The notes beneath the pieces were generated by a model, which saw only the letters and a list, made by a program, of their open reading frames with translations, ran no database searches and was not told where the DNA came from. Source: Verpa conica (Eukaryota > Ascomycota > Pezizomycetes > Pezizales > Morchellaceae). Taken from it: a stretch of DNA of 64,000 bases. Position numbers and translations under genes: made by a program. How positions within the stretch are numbered: position 1 is the first letter of the stretch; the number at the start of each line of letters is the position of its first letter. Below, one piece after another: positions 1 through 11,800 of this stretch. The stretch lies in NCBI GenBank assembly GCA_033030425.1, contig JAUFSD010000010.1:868001-932000 (forward strand). The letters are read 5' to 3'.

Positions 1-697
1 TTACCTAGAGCGCGGCTCACAAGGAATACGAGTATATATATTATTATACCAGTTGTGGGAATTTTATTGTATATCAACCCCATCTCGCCTACTATTTTAA
101 CCCCAAAGGTATTGTGTTTTTCTAGGCAACGGTCTGAATTTAGCCAGTCCCTACGGTATGTTTATTTAATCCAGCACTTTATGCTTTAATATAAATACAT
201 TTACTAAGGCAGTTGCTTATATTGGTGGGAAAGTGACTTGTCTCTCCGTGGTGTATTTAATGCCCTAGCCACTTTGCCACCTAACTAGAGGCTTGGTGAA
301 CTATGTAATTTTAATTTAGAGTACCTGATCTAAGCACAGCGTGCTATTTTCGGTGAAGAAGGTACACACAAGTGCTAACATCCAGTGTTCCTATACTTTC
401 ATTTCCCATTCGTAGTAGAATAGTTTTTGGCCGATTTGCGCTTTCATAGTACTTATACCAAGCACCCTGGATCAGCACAGACCTCATTTTAGTGAATCTA
501 CGAGGTATATTATATATATACTCAGGAAAAGTGACTAGATCGCCAAATCTATTATAGAGAGAAGTCACTTTTCCACACTATGGAGCGGTAAATACACAAA
601 AGCATATTTTACTACTAGTATTACCCAAGCGTTTATTAACTACTCAGAGTGAGATTATAATGGTGTTACATGAGGCTCAACTTAAAAATTCATCATA

Positions 698-726
698 CCC
701 CCCCCCCCCCCCAAAAAAAAGGGGGG
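698..726. repeat. C15-A8-G6 homopolymer hairpin
   Basis: Fifteen C, eight A and six G follow one another directly. The C and G runs can pair around the A8 loop. It lies immediately left of the inverted-repeat element at 729-943. Homopolymers of this length are also prone to assembly error. Confidence 0.7.
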
Positions 727-728
727 TT

Positions 729-943
729 CTGCTGGTTTCGGTACCTCCACAACCAAACTAAAAATTATCAAAGGCTCCCTCTACACCACAAATATCACCC
801 AGGATGCTAGTAGTTCCCTAGGAGATCAAAAAAAGCACCTATCCCAAAATCTTAACATTTGTTTATGAGAATAGTTTTCCTATGAATGTCATAAAACGTT
901 AAGTTTTGGTGTGATTTTGTTGTAGAGGTACCGAAACCAACAG
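729..943. mobile_element. Short inverted-repeat element (MITE-like)
   Basis: Two arms of about 29 bp at 729-757 and 915-943 are inverted copies with three mismatches (two C/T, one C/A). The core of each arm is GGTTTCGGTACCTC or its complement. The 215-bp unit has no coding capacity, and a second weaker inverted pair (around CAAAATCTTAAC and GTTAAGTTTTG) lies inside, so the whole unit can fold back. I could not define a target-site duplication, so the class is not assigned. Confidence 0.55.
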
Positions 944-3857
944 GCTTTTTTCCCCAGTGAGCAGAGAACTAGAATAGCCTACTTTCTATATCAACTGAAT
1001 TCTTATTTAACTCAACTATCTCTTTCCTAGTAGTTCCTGTCACTTTTTGTGTGTTTCAATCTCAGCTCACTCCAAGTACATAGTTAATAAACGCCTGAGC
1101 ACATGTAAATATCAGTATGGTGAAATTCGGAGTTTCATACCACTGATGGTAAATTAAAGCCCACCAATATTAAGTTAAAGACCATTAGTGGTGAATTATC
1201 CCTAGCTTTGGGCGCGGTCTTTGGGTATAACTATGCTGGTATATGTTTCTGTGTTGTAACAACTTTACCAGCGGTAGTAAAACAAGTTTTAGCATTCACC
1301 GCGCGTACCATAGATCGATCGAATAAATGAATCAACCATATATACATGGATTCTATCGGCTCAGGTATTCAGATTGGCCATGTCTTGAAGAGTGAGATCA
1401 AACATGAAAAATAAAAAATAAAAAATAAGAAAAAAAGTAAAACAAAAGTCTTCACGACCAAACATCTAGGTCTCATCCTCACTTCCCCCCATATCTTCCC
1501 ATAGACCCCTCTATCCCCACTCAAGTTCCTTAACCCGTCCTTCCTTCTCAGCCTCTCTTTCTCATTCTCTGATATTCTTCTACTTCAAGACAAACCCATT
1601 CTCCGCACTATAAATCTTGATAGTAGAGATTCTAAGAAACCGCGGTAAGGCCATTACAGTCCTATAGAAATTTCAAGTAACATCTTAGGAGTCTAAAAAA
1701 AACCTAAAAAATAAGTAAAACCATCAAAGTTACAACATATGTATATTATTTACTAGAATAGAGTACCCTGAAATAATGTATATATCTGACCCTATAAAAA
1801 ATCAAGATCTACATACCACATAAGCGTGTATATCTTTAGATACCAGGATTTTTAAGCAGTGACCTACATTACACCACTCAAACCAAATAAAGACTTATGA
1901 CGTTGTGCCTCGGGTTTCACTATGGGGTCTCCGGCCTGTACAGATACACCGTTATCCAAAGTACGAGCTCCTAGATCCCTTCCTATGACTCTTAGTAACC
2001 CGCCACTGCACTCATATATAACGCTAACCCCTCTTTAGACATTTCTCTCATGTGCAGCAGTAGTCCCCCGATCCCGGGAAAATATACAAATCTAAAGGCA
2101 GTCCTGATACATGAGAAGTACATCGATCTCCATCATCTACACGGCATAAAGCCCAAACCCTAATACCCTAGTGGTTCATTCCTGAGATATAAACACAATA
2201 ACATCACTATGCCGAAATGCTGTAGGAAATAGAATCTTACGATGAAATGCACCGGGTATGCAATATCCTAAGATCATATAAGATGCAATAAAAACATGAG
2301 AGTACATATCCCCTCCGGAGCTCACGCCGATAATTAAGAGTTCTAAACACGTCGTTGCCAATGCACGAAATTCTACCGGACCAGGCCCATAGACCATCAC
2401 TTACCAAACTGCACTACCAGGCTTCAAGACGCACATATGCCCCTCCCCACGCAATGCTGCATGCTTTTTAGAGTACAGAGAGTGAGTGAGTAAGGTGTTA
2501 ACCCTATTCCCCTATACGCCTCCGGCTCATTGAGATCAGCAACCTCTTCTCCCTTCATGAGTTAAGTCTTAAAAATCCGCCCGCACCGTGTACCGGCGCA
2601 TCCGCGAGATAGCTCGCGTATTTACCGCTAACTGGAATTCATGTACCCCACTAAACTTATAATACTGGTAGACAAAGTACTTCCTAAGATTTCTAATCAC
2701 ATCACAATCTAACCCTATGCATCTGCTACATGTAGTAACTCTCTTCGCCCACGTAAGCGTCTTGAAACTACGAGTATAAAAAGACCAGGTATAATGATTA
2801 CGGCTTATATGAAGACCTATCCCCCGGTCACAATATGCACAAACAAGTCACCATGTTTTACAACACCAGCCCTATCCAGCGAGTAGGAATAAAGCACAAA
2901 CTATGGTTAATACACGTTTCCAAACCGTTACGGAAATAGCGAGAATATTAGCAAGAGGTTTTTTGCTTTGCTCACTCAGCTCCCGACCCCGGTATTGAAA
3001 ATAAATGTACACTTCATGTCGCGTTGTCCCATGCACGATTTGCAACCTTCACCAAATCACCCGTTATCCCCGATAAACCCAGTTTATCCGTACGACAGCG
3101 AGCCTAGCATTTCTCCGCAAAGGTTTCTATTACTGCCTTAAAACAGATCTATCGTTTTCCAAATCGACTTATTATATTGAGATGGATGCACCCTTACAGA
3201 TCCAGCAAGATAAGCTATCCACCACGACATAGGCAGTTATAGGATGCCAGCCTTGATATTGGACTTGCATGTGGCGAGACTACGTGCATGAGGTACATAA
3301 TTTTTTTGGTGCTCGATGTTAATAGGACATCATCCTGGTATGGTTTCACGGCCCAGGTTGAAAGTTTCACGTTTATCTACACTACTTTCTAGCCACAAGA
3401 ATGATTCAATAAGAGAAGCTAGAGTTGCTACTCTTATCTTCCTACTTCTTTCTATTCGGAGCAGAAAAGTGTAATAGAGACTGCATAAATTATTACCATA
3501 TAATAATCCTACACATACCCCAACAAAGAAATTACGTCTTTCATCCCATCCCGGATAATTATCGTAGGGTGGAATGATAGGTGATTTCTCAAATATTCAA
3601 ATGGAAAGTTGGCGAGAAGTGTTTGGGCACGAATCAGACATCACTATCGGTAAAAGGTATTTCCATGTCCTAGAACATCTAGGTATTGGAGTCTTACAAC
3701 TCGGCGCCTAATCAACCCTGCAATAATAGCTAGCATTTGTAAGGCTAGTTAAAAAAGTCTCGCCAGATACTATTTCAATAAATTACAGCAAAAAAAACCC
3801 CCCATACCTCCATCTCACAAGTAACTCCGTTTTCATAATAAGAAAGCTCAATTGAGG

Positions 3858-5663
3858 TCACATACTCTCTTTTGCTGTCTGCCTGCCCAAAGCTCTCTGG
3901 ATTACCTCTTTACTGATCCCTGGCAACTCATTGCCTCCCTGAGGGTCCTTAATAACAGAGTACCGAACTGGATGGTCCATGACCCCAGGCCATATGTCCA
4001 TTGGTAAATGGTCGCCTTGTTCTTCTTTAAAACTTTCACGTTCTGCCAAATCGTCTATAGATCCTGCCGTCAGTTGACCTATTCCCCATAGTAAAACTAA
4101 CTTTAGAGGCTAGGGAGACAGGGAATGAATAAACTGTAAAAAGATCCTTACCTTCATAGAGACCTTGCAGCTTCTTCATAGTATCTTTGATTATGGCATC
4201 CATTCTCGCTGCTACCCCTTTCCGCCTACCTACCTCGATAACCATAGCGTCATAAGCGCCCATGAAACCCTCGTAAAACTCGCCTAGTTGCCAAAGCTCG
4301 TCGAGTCTTTCCTCCATGGCTCTAAAGTATCCATCTTGTTGTGTTTCAAATTCCCTAGTCGTTTCTACATAACTCCCCAGGTTATTTTGAAACTCTTCAA
4401 ACAGCAAGAAATTCCCGTGAGCGTTACTCGACAACACATGTAGATCCTCAATATGTTTCCCCACATACGTTGATATCCCTTCCATTGTATCCAGTCTTTC
4501 TTTGAGTTCGACGACAACATCGTCAACCTCCTTTGCATCCCTTTCAAGCACCGCATACATTTCGGTCTTTTTCCCCGGTGAGATACTATCAGCCATCGTA
4601 GTTTCCTGGTGAGTGTTTGCGGCTTCGGAATACTTCAAGGCCTCGGAACACCGATCGAAGTGTTGCGTTAGCGATTCCAGTAGTTGCGCCATAACTTCTG
4701 CCTGCTCTTCAAGAGATTGAAGATATGGGTGTATTGGCTCACCCAGGCTATCTTTTTGAGTATTAGGGTCGGGAAGACTAGAGAGTGATGTATTCAGGGC
4801 TGTCAGATCGGCATCGAATGTAGCGAGAGACATGGAGAGGGTATCATGAGACTCCTGGAATCGGCATCAAAAATCCGATATTAACAAATCAAACTTCGTA
4901 CAACCAGAGACAGATGCAGGGCTACATTTAAGTTAAAGGAGGTGTGCATACCTGCACTTGGTCAATCGAATGTCGCAATCTCGACTTTAGATTTTCAATT
5001 CCCTCATCATCGACAAAATCGTGCAATGTTCGAGTCTTTGCCATTAGAGTGGGGTCCTCACTCTCGGGATTTGGTATGCTGAAAGCCGGGTCCACTATCG
5101 AATTCCGGAGAAACCCCAAAGTTTGATTAAGCCTATTGTCGGCATTGTCCAATTCCGTCAACATTTTCTGGTAGCGGTCCATACCCCGGGTCAGTCTCGG
5201 TTGATCGAACACTTGACGCCTTCCGCGAGCAAAAAGACGAAATTAACGCACTGACTGGGACTTGCCCCAGGGTTCTCTGCAGCTAATTGAATCGGGAAGA
5301 AGTATCGGCGAGAGGCACCAAAAGCAAAGCATCAGAAACTTTAGTAAAAGAAAAACAAACCTCGAACTCGGCCCTAGAAGCATCCCGAGCATTATGCATC
5401 ATCCTGTTTATTTGAATCGCAACAACCAACTGATCTTGTAAAGCATTTCGCAAGAAAACACATCTCGAGGAGATGACTGTAGCCTCCTGCAAGGCAACTC
5501 TTGCAGAATCTACCAAAGCGTTTGCACGAGCGCAAAGCCCTACAGATGATAGGGAGCGTTTGGCATTAAGAAACCAGGTAGTCAGATCCACTGACGTGGA
5601 AGAGCCCGCAGAGGGTGCTGGAATATTGGGCTGTTGCGGGAGTGGCGGCGAAGATGGAGACAT
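3858..5663 (-). CDS. ATG17: Autophagy scaffold protein Atg17
   Basis: Atg17 is the scaffold of the Atg1-kinase complex that organises the pre-autophagosomal site. Proposed CDS: complement(join(3858..4042, 4152..4854, 4952..5167, 5361..5663)), 468 aa, all phases consistent. Family features seen: an N-terminal block with WFLNAKRSLSSVGLCARAN and a DSARVALQEA helix; a central ELDNADNRLNQTL segment followed by TLHDFVDDEGIENLKSRL; a long helical middle; and the diagnostic C-terminal EEQGDHLPMDIWPG motif. Introns are 193, 97 and 109 nt; the first acceptor follows a CTGAC branch. I placed it at 5168 because nearer AG sites break the frame, and the chosen join gives the family-like EFE-KMLTELDNADN. 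The gene is divergent from sconB. Length is normal for the family. The exact first and last introns would need cDNA. Confidence 0.86.
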
Positions 5664-6568
5664 TTTCAGTCTAGATAAGTGGAAGGAAGCACAAATAGAT
5701 TGATTGATTAATACTATGTTTGTGCTGTGCCTCTGACCATTTACTGGTGATGCCTTTTCTAATTATTATTTTGGAAGAGGGTGCTGCCCCACCTTGATCT
5801 AGGGAGGAGATAGATAAGGAGAAGCAGGAACAGGAGGAGGAGCAGAAGGAGTGGGAGTTGGAGTGGGAGTAGGAGTGAGAGTAGGTAGTGGGGAGGCTAG
5901 ACCCAGCCGAGAAAGCTTTAGCTGTCGTTTGGTAGAGCAGACAAAGCTACTTGGAGCTATGGAGCTATGAATGCAATAGCTATTCCCCCTCCCCCTTTGT
6001 CTGACTGCGGATGGCGCTCGCGGGGATGCGAGATGATCAGATCTTCAAACCAAGCACGCAAGAAAAGTGGTAGTTAGCAATCGAAAAGGAAGGAAGTACA
6101 CCAGTAGTATCTGTCGTTCGTTCGTCGGTATTCATGTAGTACTGCCAGGTTTTGGCTTGCATCGGGTAGCGTCGAGGAAAGCTTGCGCGTGATGGTGCCA
6201 TCGCCGAGAAAATGATGAGAACGTTGAAGTAACCGTCAGGGAACCCTAACCCAACCGCATGGCGGCCTCTAAAGTGCTTCTCGTCATCTAGATAGGTGGG
6301 CTCATCATTAAAAACTCATCACTGCCTTCTCCCCCTTCTCCAATTCATTGCAGTGATACCGTGGACCAGAGTGTACTCGAGAATAGCGGGGAGGGAAAAC
6401 AAAGAAACTCAGTAGCCCGCCAACGTCATCCCATCTCAACGTCGAACGTCGTTATTTTCTATCCTGACCCCCATCGCTTTTTACCCTCTTACCAAACAAG
6501 CGAATCCCCCCACGTTTGACTTTTCGTCACACACCTGATCTTCCCGGTTGGACGCCACAATCAACAAA
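5664..6568. promoter_or_regulatory. Divergent ATG17 / sconB intergenic region
   Basis: A 905-bp head-to-head interval between the ATG17 start and the sconB start must contain both promoters. It holds a strongly strand-asymmetric purine tract around 5810-5895 made of GGAG/GTGGGAG repeats, and a perfect CYS3-type palindrome at 6192-6201. I see no further gene. Confidence 0.65.
6192..6201. promoter_or_regulatory. CYS3/MetR-type binding palindrome
   Basis: ATGGTGCCAT matches the Neurospora CYS3 bZIP consensus ATGRYRYCAT at every position. It sits 368 bp before the sconB start codon. In Neurospora the sconB orthologue scon-2 is under CYS3 control, forming a feedback loop. Function here is inferred from motif and context. 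Confidence 0.55.
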
Positions 6569-8811
6569 ATGACGGTTGCCCCACAGCGACGACATGCTCC
6601 TCCTCTACCACTACAACCGATACAACCAGCACCACCATCATCTCAATCATATAAACGATCACTCCCAAACACCCCCACACTCTCGGCAAACATCTTGTCT
6701 CTGACAAGGCCCTGTGACGACTTAAAGAGACCTCTTAAAAGGCTCAAAAGATCGTCGGTTTTCAACAACAACCTCACCATTGAAATGGACGATAGTGAGC
6801 CAGAGCTCTACGCTGCTGCGATCCCAGCAGATACCGCCGAGTCTGTCAGAAAAGACGTTTCCCCTTTCCTCTCGAAGCACATCCCTGGCCAATATGCGCC
6901 ACAGGGCACTCAACAACAGCAGGATGGTCAACATGATATTGAGGAGAAGGGCAACACCAAGTTTTGTTACCGGCACAGGCCAGATATCAAATGCAGAAGG
7001 CAAGCTGATGAGCCAACCATGGAAGAGCTGCAGAAGGTTTGCCTGCCAAGCTTCCCCTGCTGCTTTGTGCATGCACTGTTGCTGATTCGTGTTTCAAGGG
7101 GATGGAAACACTTCCAGCTGCAGATCAGCAAGCGATAACTGATGTTTGGTCACTTTTTTCTGCTGCTCCTGCCACTCATCGCAATCTTATGCTTAGGGGC
7201 ATTTTAACCCAATGCTGCTTCCCTCAGCTTTCAATGATCTCGGCTGCTCTCCGAGAGTTAATTCGCATCGATTTCCTCAGTGCACTGCCCCCAGAGATTG
7301 CCTTCAAAATACTATGCTACCTTGACACGGTATCATTGTGCAAAGCTGCACAAGTAAGTCATCGGTGGAGGATGTTAGCCGACGATGATGTTGTTTGGCA
7401 CAAGATGTGCGAGCAACACATCGACAGGAAGTGTGATAAATGCGGTTGGGGTCTACCACTGCTGGAAAGGAAGAGATTGCGGATGACCAAACGGCAGATG
7501 GAGTGCCGAGCAAAAGAGCCTAATATTTTCACCACAGAGATCACGACTGGAACTAGGGACCTCAATATCCATGGTAAACGCCCCAATGGCCGTAATTCAC
7601 CAGATATAGAAATAACACCGATTGCTTCAACAAAACGTACCTGTCAACGTGCTGTCGAGGTTCCTCCGACACGACCTTGGAAAGATGTCTATTCAGAGAG
7701 ATTCAAGGTCGAATCTAACTGGCGACGTGGGCGGTGTACCAAAAAAATTTTCAAGGGACATACAGATGGCATCATGTGTCTGCAATTCGACGACGCCATT
7801 CTAGCGACGGGCTCTTACGATAGCACGGTTAAAATCTGGGATATCGAAACTGGCAATGAAATTCGGACATTGGCTGGGCACGACTCTGGGGTTCGTGCTC
7901 TCATGTTTGATGATAGAAAACTTATTTCAGGATCTCTCGACCAAAAACTGAAAATATGGGACTGGCGGACGGGGAAATGCCTGTCTACTCTCCCTGGGCA
8001 TACGGGGGGCGTGATTTGTCTTCACTTCAATGAAAATCTTCTGGCTTCTGGATCTGTTGATAAAACAATCAAAATCTGGAATTTTGCGGATAAAAGCTGC
8101 TATGCACTGAGAGGCCATACAGATTGGGTCAATTCGGTTCGCATAGACACTGACTCCCGGATGGTTTTTTCGGCATCCGATGACCAGACTGTAAGAATGT
8201 GGGACTTAGATACCAAGGCTTGTGTCCGGGTTTTCGAGGGACACGTCGGGCATGTCCAGCAGGTCATACCCATGCAGCTCCCTGGATATATGTCTCCAAA
8301 GTCGCCGAAGGAGGAGGCCGCTCAAAGCGCAATACCTTCATCTCACCAGCACCCGCAACACCCATGGCAAGAATATCGAGATAAAAAATCACCAAATCCG
8401 ACAACCCGTCCTCGGGCACCCCCACCAGAAAAAATGATCACCGCAGCTCTTGATTCTACTGTAAAGTTCTGGGACGTTGCAACAGGTAAATGTACCAAGA
8501 CCCTATTCGGCCACATTGAAGGTGTCTGGGCTCTCGCTGCAGACTCTCTCCGCGTTATTTCTGGTTCCCAAGACAGGATGACAAAAGTGTGGGATGTCCG
8601 TACAGGACGGTGCCTACGGACGATAACGGGACACCAAGGCCCGGTAACATGCGTTGGGCTAAGTGACTCAAATATGGTTACTGGAGGCGAGGACGGTGAA
8701 GCTAGGATGTACTGTTTCAAAAGCGAGGGAGATTGTGTCCATGGTTGGAGTACTCCACCAGATTTTGTTGGGAGTACTGACACTGGGGGTAGTATTAGTT
8801 CAGAAGAGTGA
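6569..8811 (+). CDS. sconB: Sulfur controller F-box/WD40 protein (SconB/Met30)
   Basis: Substrate receptor of an SCF ubiquitin ligase that represses sulfur-assimilation genes by targeting the bZIP activator (MetR/CYS3/Met4). CDS join(6569..7036, 7099..8811), 726 aa; the single 62-nt intron has a CTGAT branch and CAAG acceptor. Seen: [17 protein letters not shown] near residue 140; the family block [20 protein letters not shown]; an F-box from about residue 219 ([20 protein letters not shown]); [16 protein letters not shown]; and seven WD repeats from about residue 376 to 705, with a low-complexity insert rich in P, S and Q inside the fifth repeat. The ATG at 6569 is the first in frame; an upstream in-frame TTG is not a credible start. 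It is intact and of normal family length. The CYS3-type palindrome upstream fits autoregulation. Confidence 0.93.
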
Positions 8812-11800
8812 CAGGTGCGTGCGGGTACCCGGTAATAAATCTTATCCCCCCCTTTTTTTATTAAAGAAAAATATTGTGTTTTTTTTTTATTGGGCATCTT
8901 ATAGCTATCAAAATTCAACACAGGAGGTTGTCTATTATCCTCAATCTGTTCTTGCATTATGAAGAGTTCGCTTTTTTTTTTCTTTTTTTTTTCTTTTCTT
9001 TTCTACCGCTTAAGCTATTTCTTTAGGGCATTAACAGGTGCGATTGGTTTCTGATATTTTTGTTTGTGGGTGCTTACGGGGTTCATGAGCGATGTTTATA
9101 ATGGGTCTTCCATGAGTTTTGTGGTGCATGTTCTGGCATAGTATTTTTCTTGGCGAAACGAGATAGAAAAAATTAGGTGAAAAGAAGGAAATTATTCTGA
9201 CTAGGTCTGGGGATAATGCTCCCGCTTGTCTATACGTGACCTCCTCGCCAGCCTTAGCACGCACCCTTTCTAGGTTTCTTTTGGGCTGCTTTTTTGGCCT
9301 GGCGTGAGAGTCCACAGATGGCTGAAGGATAAGATGTGCGCTATCGCAAAAAAAAATTCACCCCGGAAGGATAGGGGCTTTCCTTTTTTTTTTTTTACCG
9401 CTCCTCTTATTGACCCTGCAGGCTTTTCTCGTCCTTAGAGCAAACTTTAGTAGTGACTACACTTTTTCCTCTTCCTATTACCCCTGAGCGAGTATCTCGA
9501 ATCCTGAATAGGGGAATTCTAAACCCGAGAGCACCTATTCACATGAATTGTGTTTAACACGTTTTTCTCCTAGGGCACAACTAGAAAAATTTCTCAAGAC
9601 AAGCGATGAACAGTGCTGTTTCGGTTAATATTTGGTCGCGGCACAGATATCGGTAATGTACAGGCATGAGCACCGGAAAGCATGCGCCTACCTAGCCGGG
9701 CTATCCCATGTCCCGTCCACAGGATAGGAGAAAGAGGCTGCAGCGGGGCAGTGGGAAACACACCTGTCCAACTAACTCTTTTTGCATAATGCCCAGGTAT
9801 TCGAGAAGGAAACTCCGTGTTCTTCCTTGGATGGTGGGCAGCAGCCCTTTTTTTCCTCGAAATTTGAATAAAAACCGTTGGATTTCGGGTTGCCGTCGTA
9901 AGCGGCCGGAATTATAACGCGGGGTGTGGGGGTCTTTTACCTCCAGACCTGAGTGAGCTGAGTGTTGATTAGCAGTACGTAAGGTCCCTCGCCACCAGGT
10001 ACAAGTGCCTACATAGGGTCTGCTCATCGTATCATCGGCTTCTACAGCACTGCCATTTCCCTTTTGCCTGATGTAGGGTTGCTTTATACCTCCATCATCG
10101 TACCAGGAGCTCTCTTAATATAGGGCTAGGGCTCCTGTGGTACTTGGCGGGAATTTTTTTTCCTATTTGCACCAAGTCTCACTCGAAAGACTATTCGAGA
10201 AAGAACTAACATGGTGATCCATGCGCGCGTACTGTAATCATTTACAGAAATATGAACACTATTCAGTACAGTTCTTACCTGCCCTTGAAAATCACTAGCA
10301 CTAATCAGTACATATCCTGCTACCTGGGGCTCGGATCGTCCAATTGCTTTGGCCCGTATACTATCTAAATTATTTTCGTCGCAGGTTGTGGGAATAGGTA
10401 TGCGCTGTTGCGTAGCATGCAGGATCAATTTGAGCATAGTATGAGTGACTTGTAGCTACATGTACACGTAGTTATGTATTACCATTTCTGAAATACCTGT
10501 CAACCCTAGGTATAGGAAATTTTTGTAATTTTTCTCCAATCAAAAAGCGGATGCTGGCTGAAGTTGTATTTTTCCCGCTAATTTGGGCAAAACCTCTATT
10601 AAAGGAGAAGAGTCTGGGCTCGTTGATGAACTGTTGCCAATGTCTTAAAGGATACAGAAGATACACTAGCCACTACCAATAGGCAAGTAGAATCTTCTAG
10701 GCTCAATTAGGTAGTTTTTGAGGCAGCCTTTTTATCTCGACGCGATGAGCATGAGGTCCACAATCTAGTGTTGACAGGTGTTTGGGAAATGGCAATAGGT
10801 ACCAGAAAAAACCGCATCATATTGGGTTGAAATTTATTGGTTTTGCCGCGTACAGTTAAAAGTTAGGATAGCCTTGTTAGAAATTCGCTAAGGCACGCGT
10901 GTCCGTGCACGTTTTGAAACCATAAAGCGTAGGCAATAATTATGTATTGCCTACTTATATTTCTGGTACATAACCTACAGCTATAGCGTACATATTAGAA
11001 CACCGCACCTCATGTCTATCATAAAATATAACTACCGATGATCGGGGTTTTCACAGACCGCTAAAATTAAGGAAATGCGCGTACCTACATGTTTTTTGCT
11101 TTTCCCAACCTTCCCCTATTGAAGCCGCTTGTTGGCCCTTTAAATTACAACCAGCCACTGTTCTTTCAAAAGCTGTTCACCGCGACTGTGATCATCCGGG
11201 CTGCTCTATGCGTATTTTCTTCCTCTTCCCCGGTTTGAGACTCGGTTCCTTCCCGTTGTTTGTTCACGATCGATGGGCGACGTTTTTGTTGACAATTAGA
11301 GACGAGGCTGGTTAGGAGTTACCCGTCCGGAAAGTAATTGTTTCAGGAACGGACCAAATTTAAAGCTAGGAACAGCCACCCGATTTCATAACCAATATAT
11401 TTGAAATCGTTTTACCAATGAGCTTACTAGGTTCATTGATCCACTATACGTATGCGGTGCTCGATGCTCCAGGCTAACCGTTCGGCTCAGGAACGTCTCC
11501 TCTTCTCGAATAAACGATGTCCACGATCTCACACCTACCGGGAAGTGTGCTTACGCAGCCTCTACCCTAGGAGAGTCCTTAGACAGTGCCCGAAAGCCAG
11601 TAAAAATAGCTGAAAAGGGTAACCCTTGAGGTGAGAATCCAAGGTAGTTCTAGACGGCAACGATATCCAAGGCAAGGCTAGATGTTAAGGTTAGAGAATC
11701 TCGGAACAGTCACAAAGCTCCTGAAGACACTGCATGGCCTTCATGCACCCCGCAAATTTCAAAATGCCTGGTATTTCGAAGGAAGCTACATACAGGGACT

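Larger units (their letters stand above)
1..3857. other. Gene-free stretch
   Basis: I see no ORF with a recognisable domain and no RNA gene here; open frames stay below about 75 codons. The only structured parts are the homopolymer hairpin at 698-726, the inverted-repeat element at 729-943 and A-rich simple sequence near 1408-1440. Base composition is mixed rather than extremely AT-rich, so it does not look like a heavily RIP-mutated island. Confidence 0.6.

Noticed and set aside
5171..5360. Nearer acceptor sites for ATG17 intron 1 (after CAATTAG or GTCAAG)
   Set aside because: They put the following conserved sequence out of frame or run into a stop; only the CTACCAG acceptor closes the phase.
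7039..7098. Start of sconB exon 2 as an independent gene start
   Set aside because: The first 60 bases are the intron; the exon begins at 7099 and joins 7036 in phase.
8343..8957. Minus-strand frame of 204 codons
   Set aside because: Antisense shadow of the sconB WD40 region.
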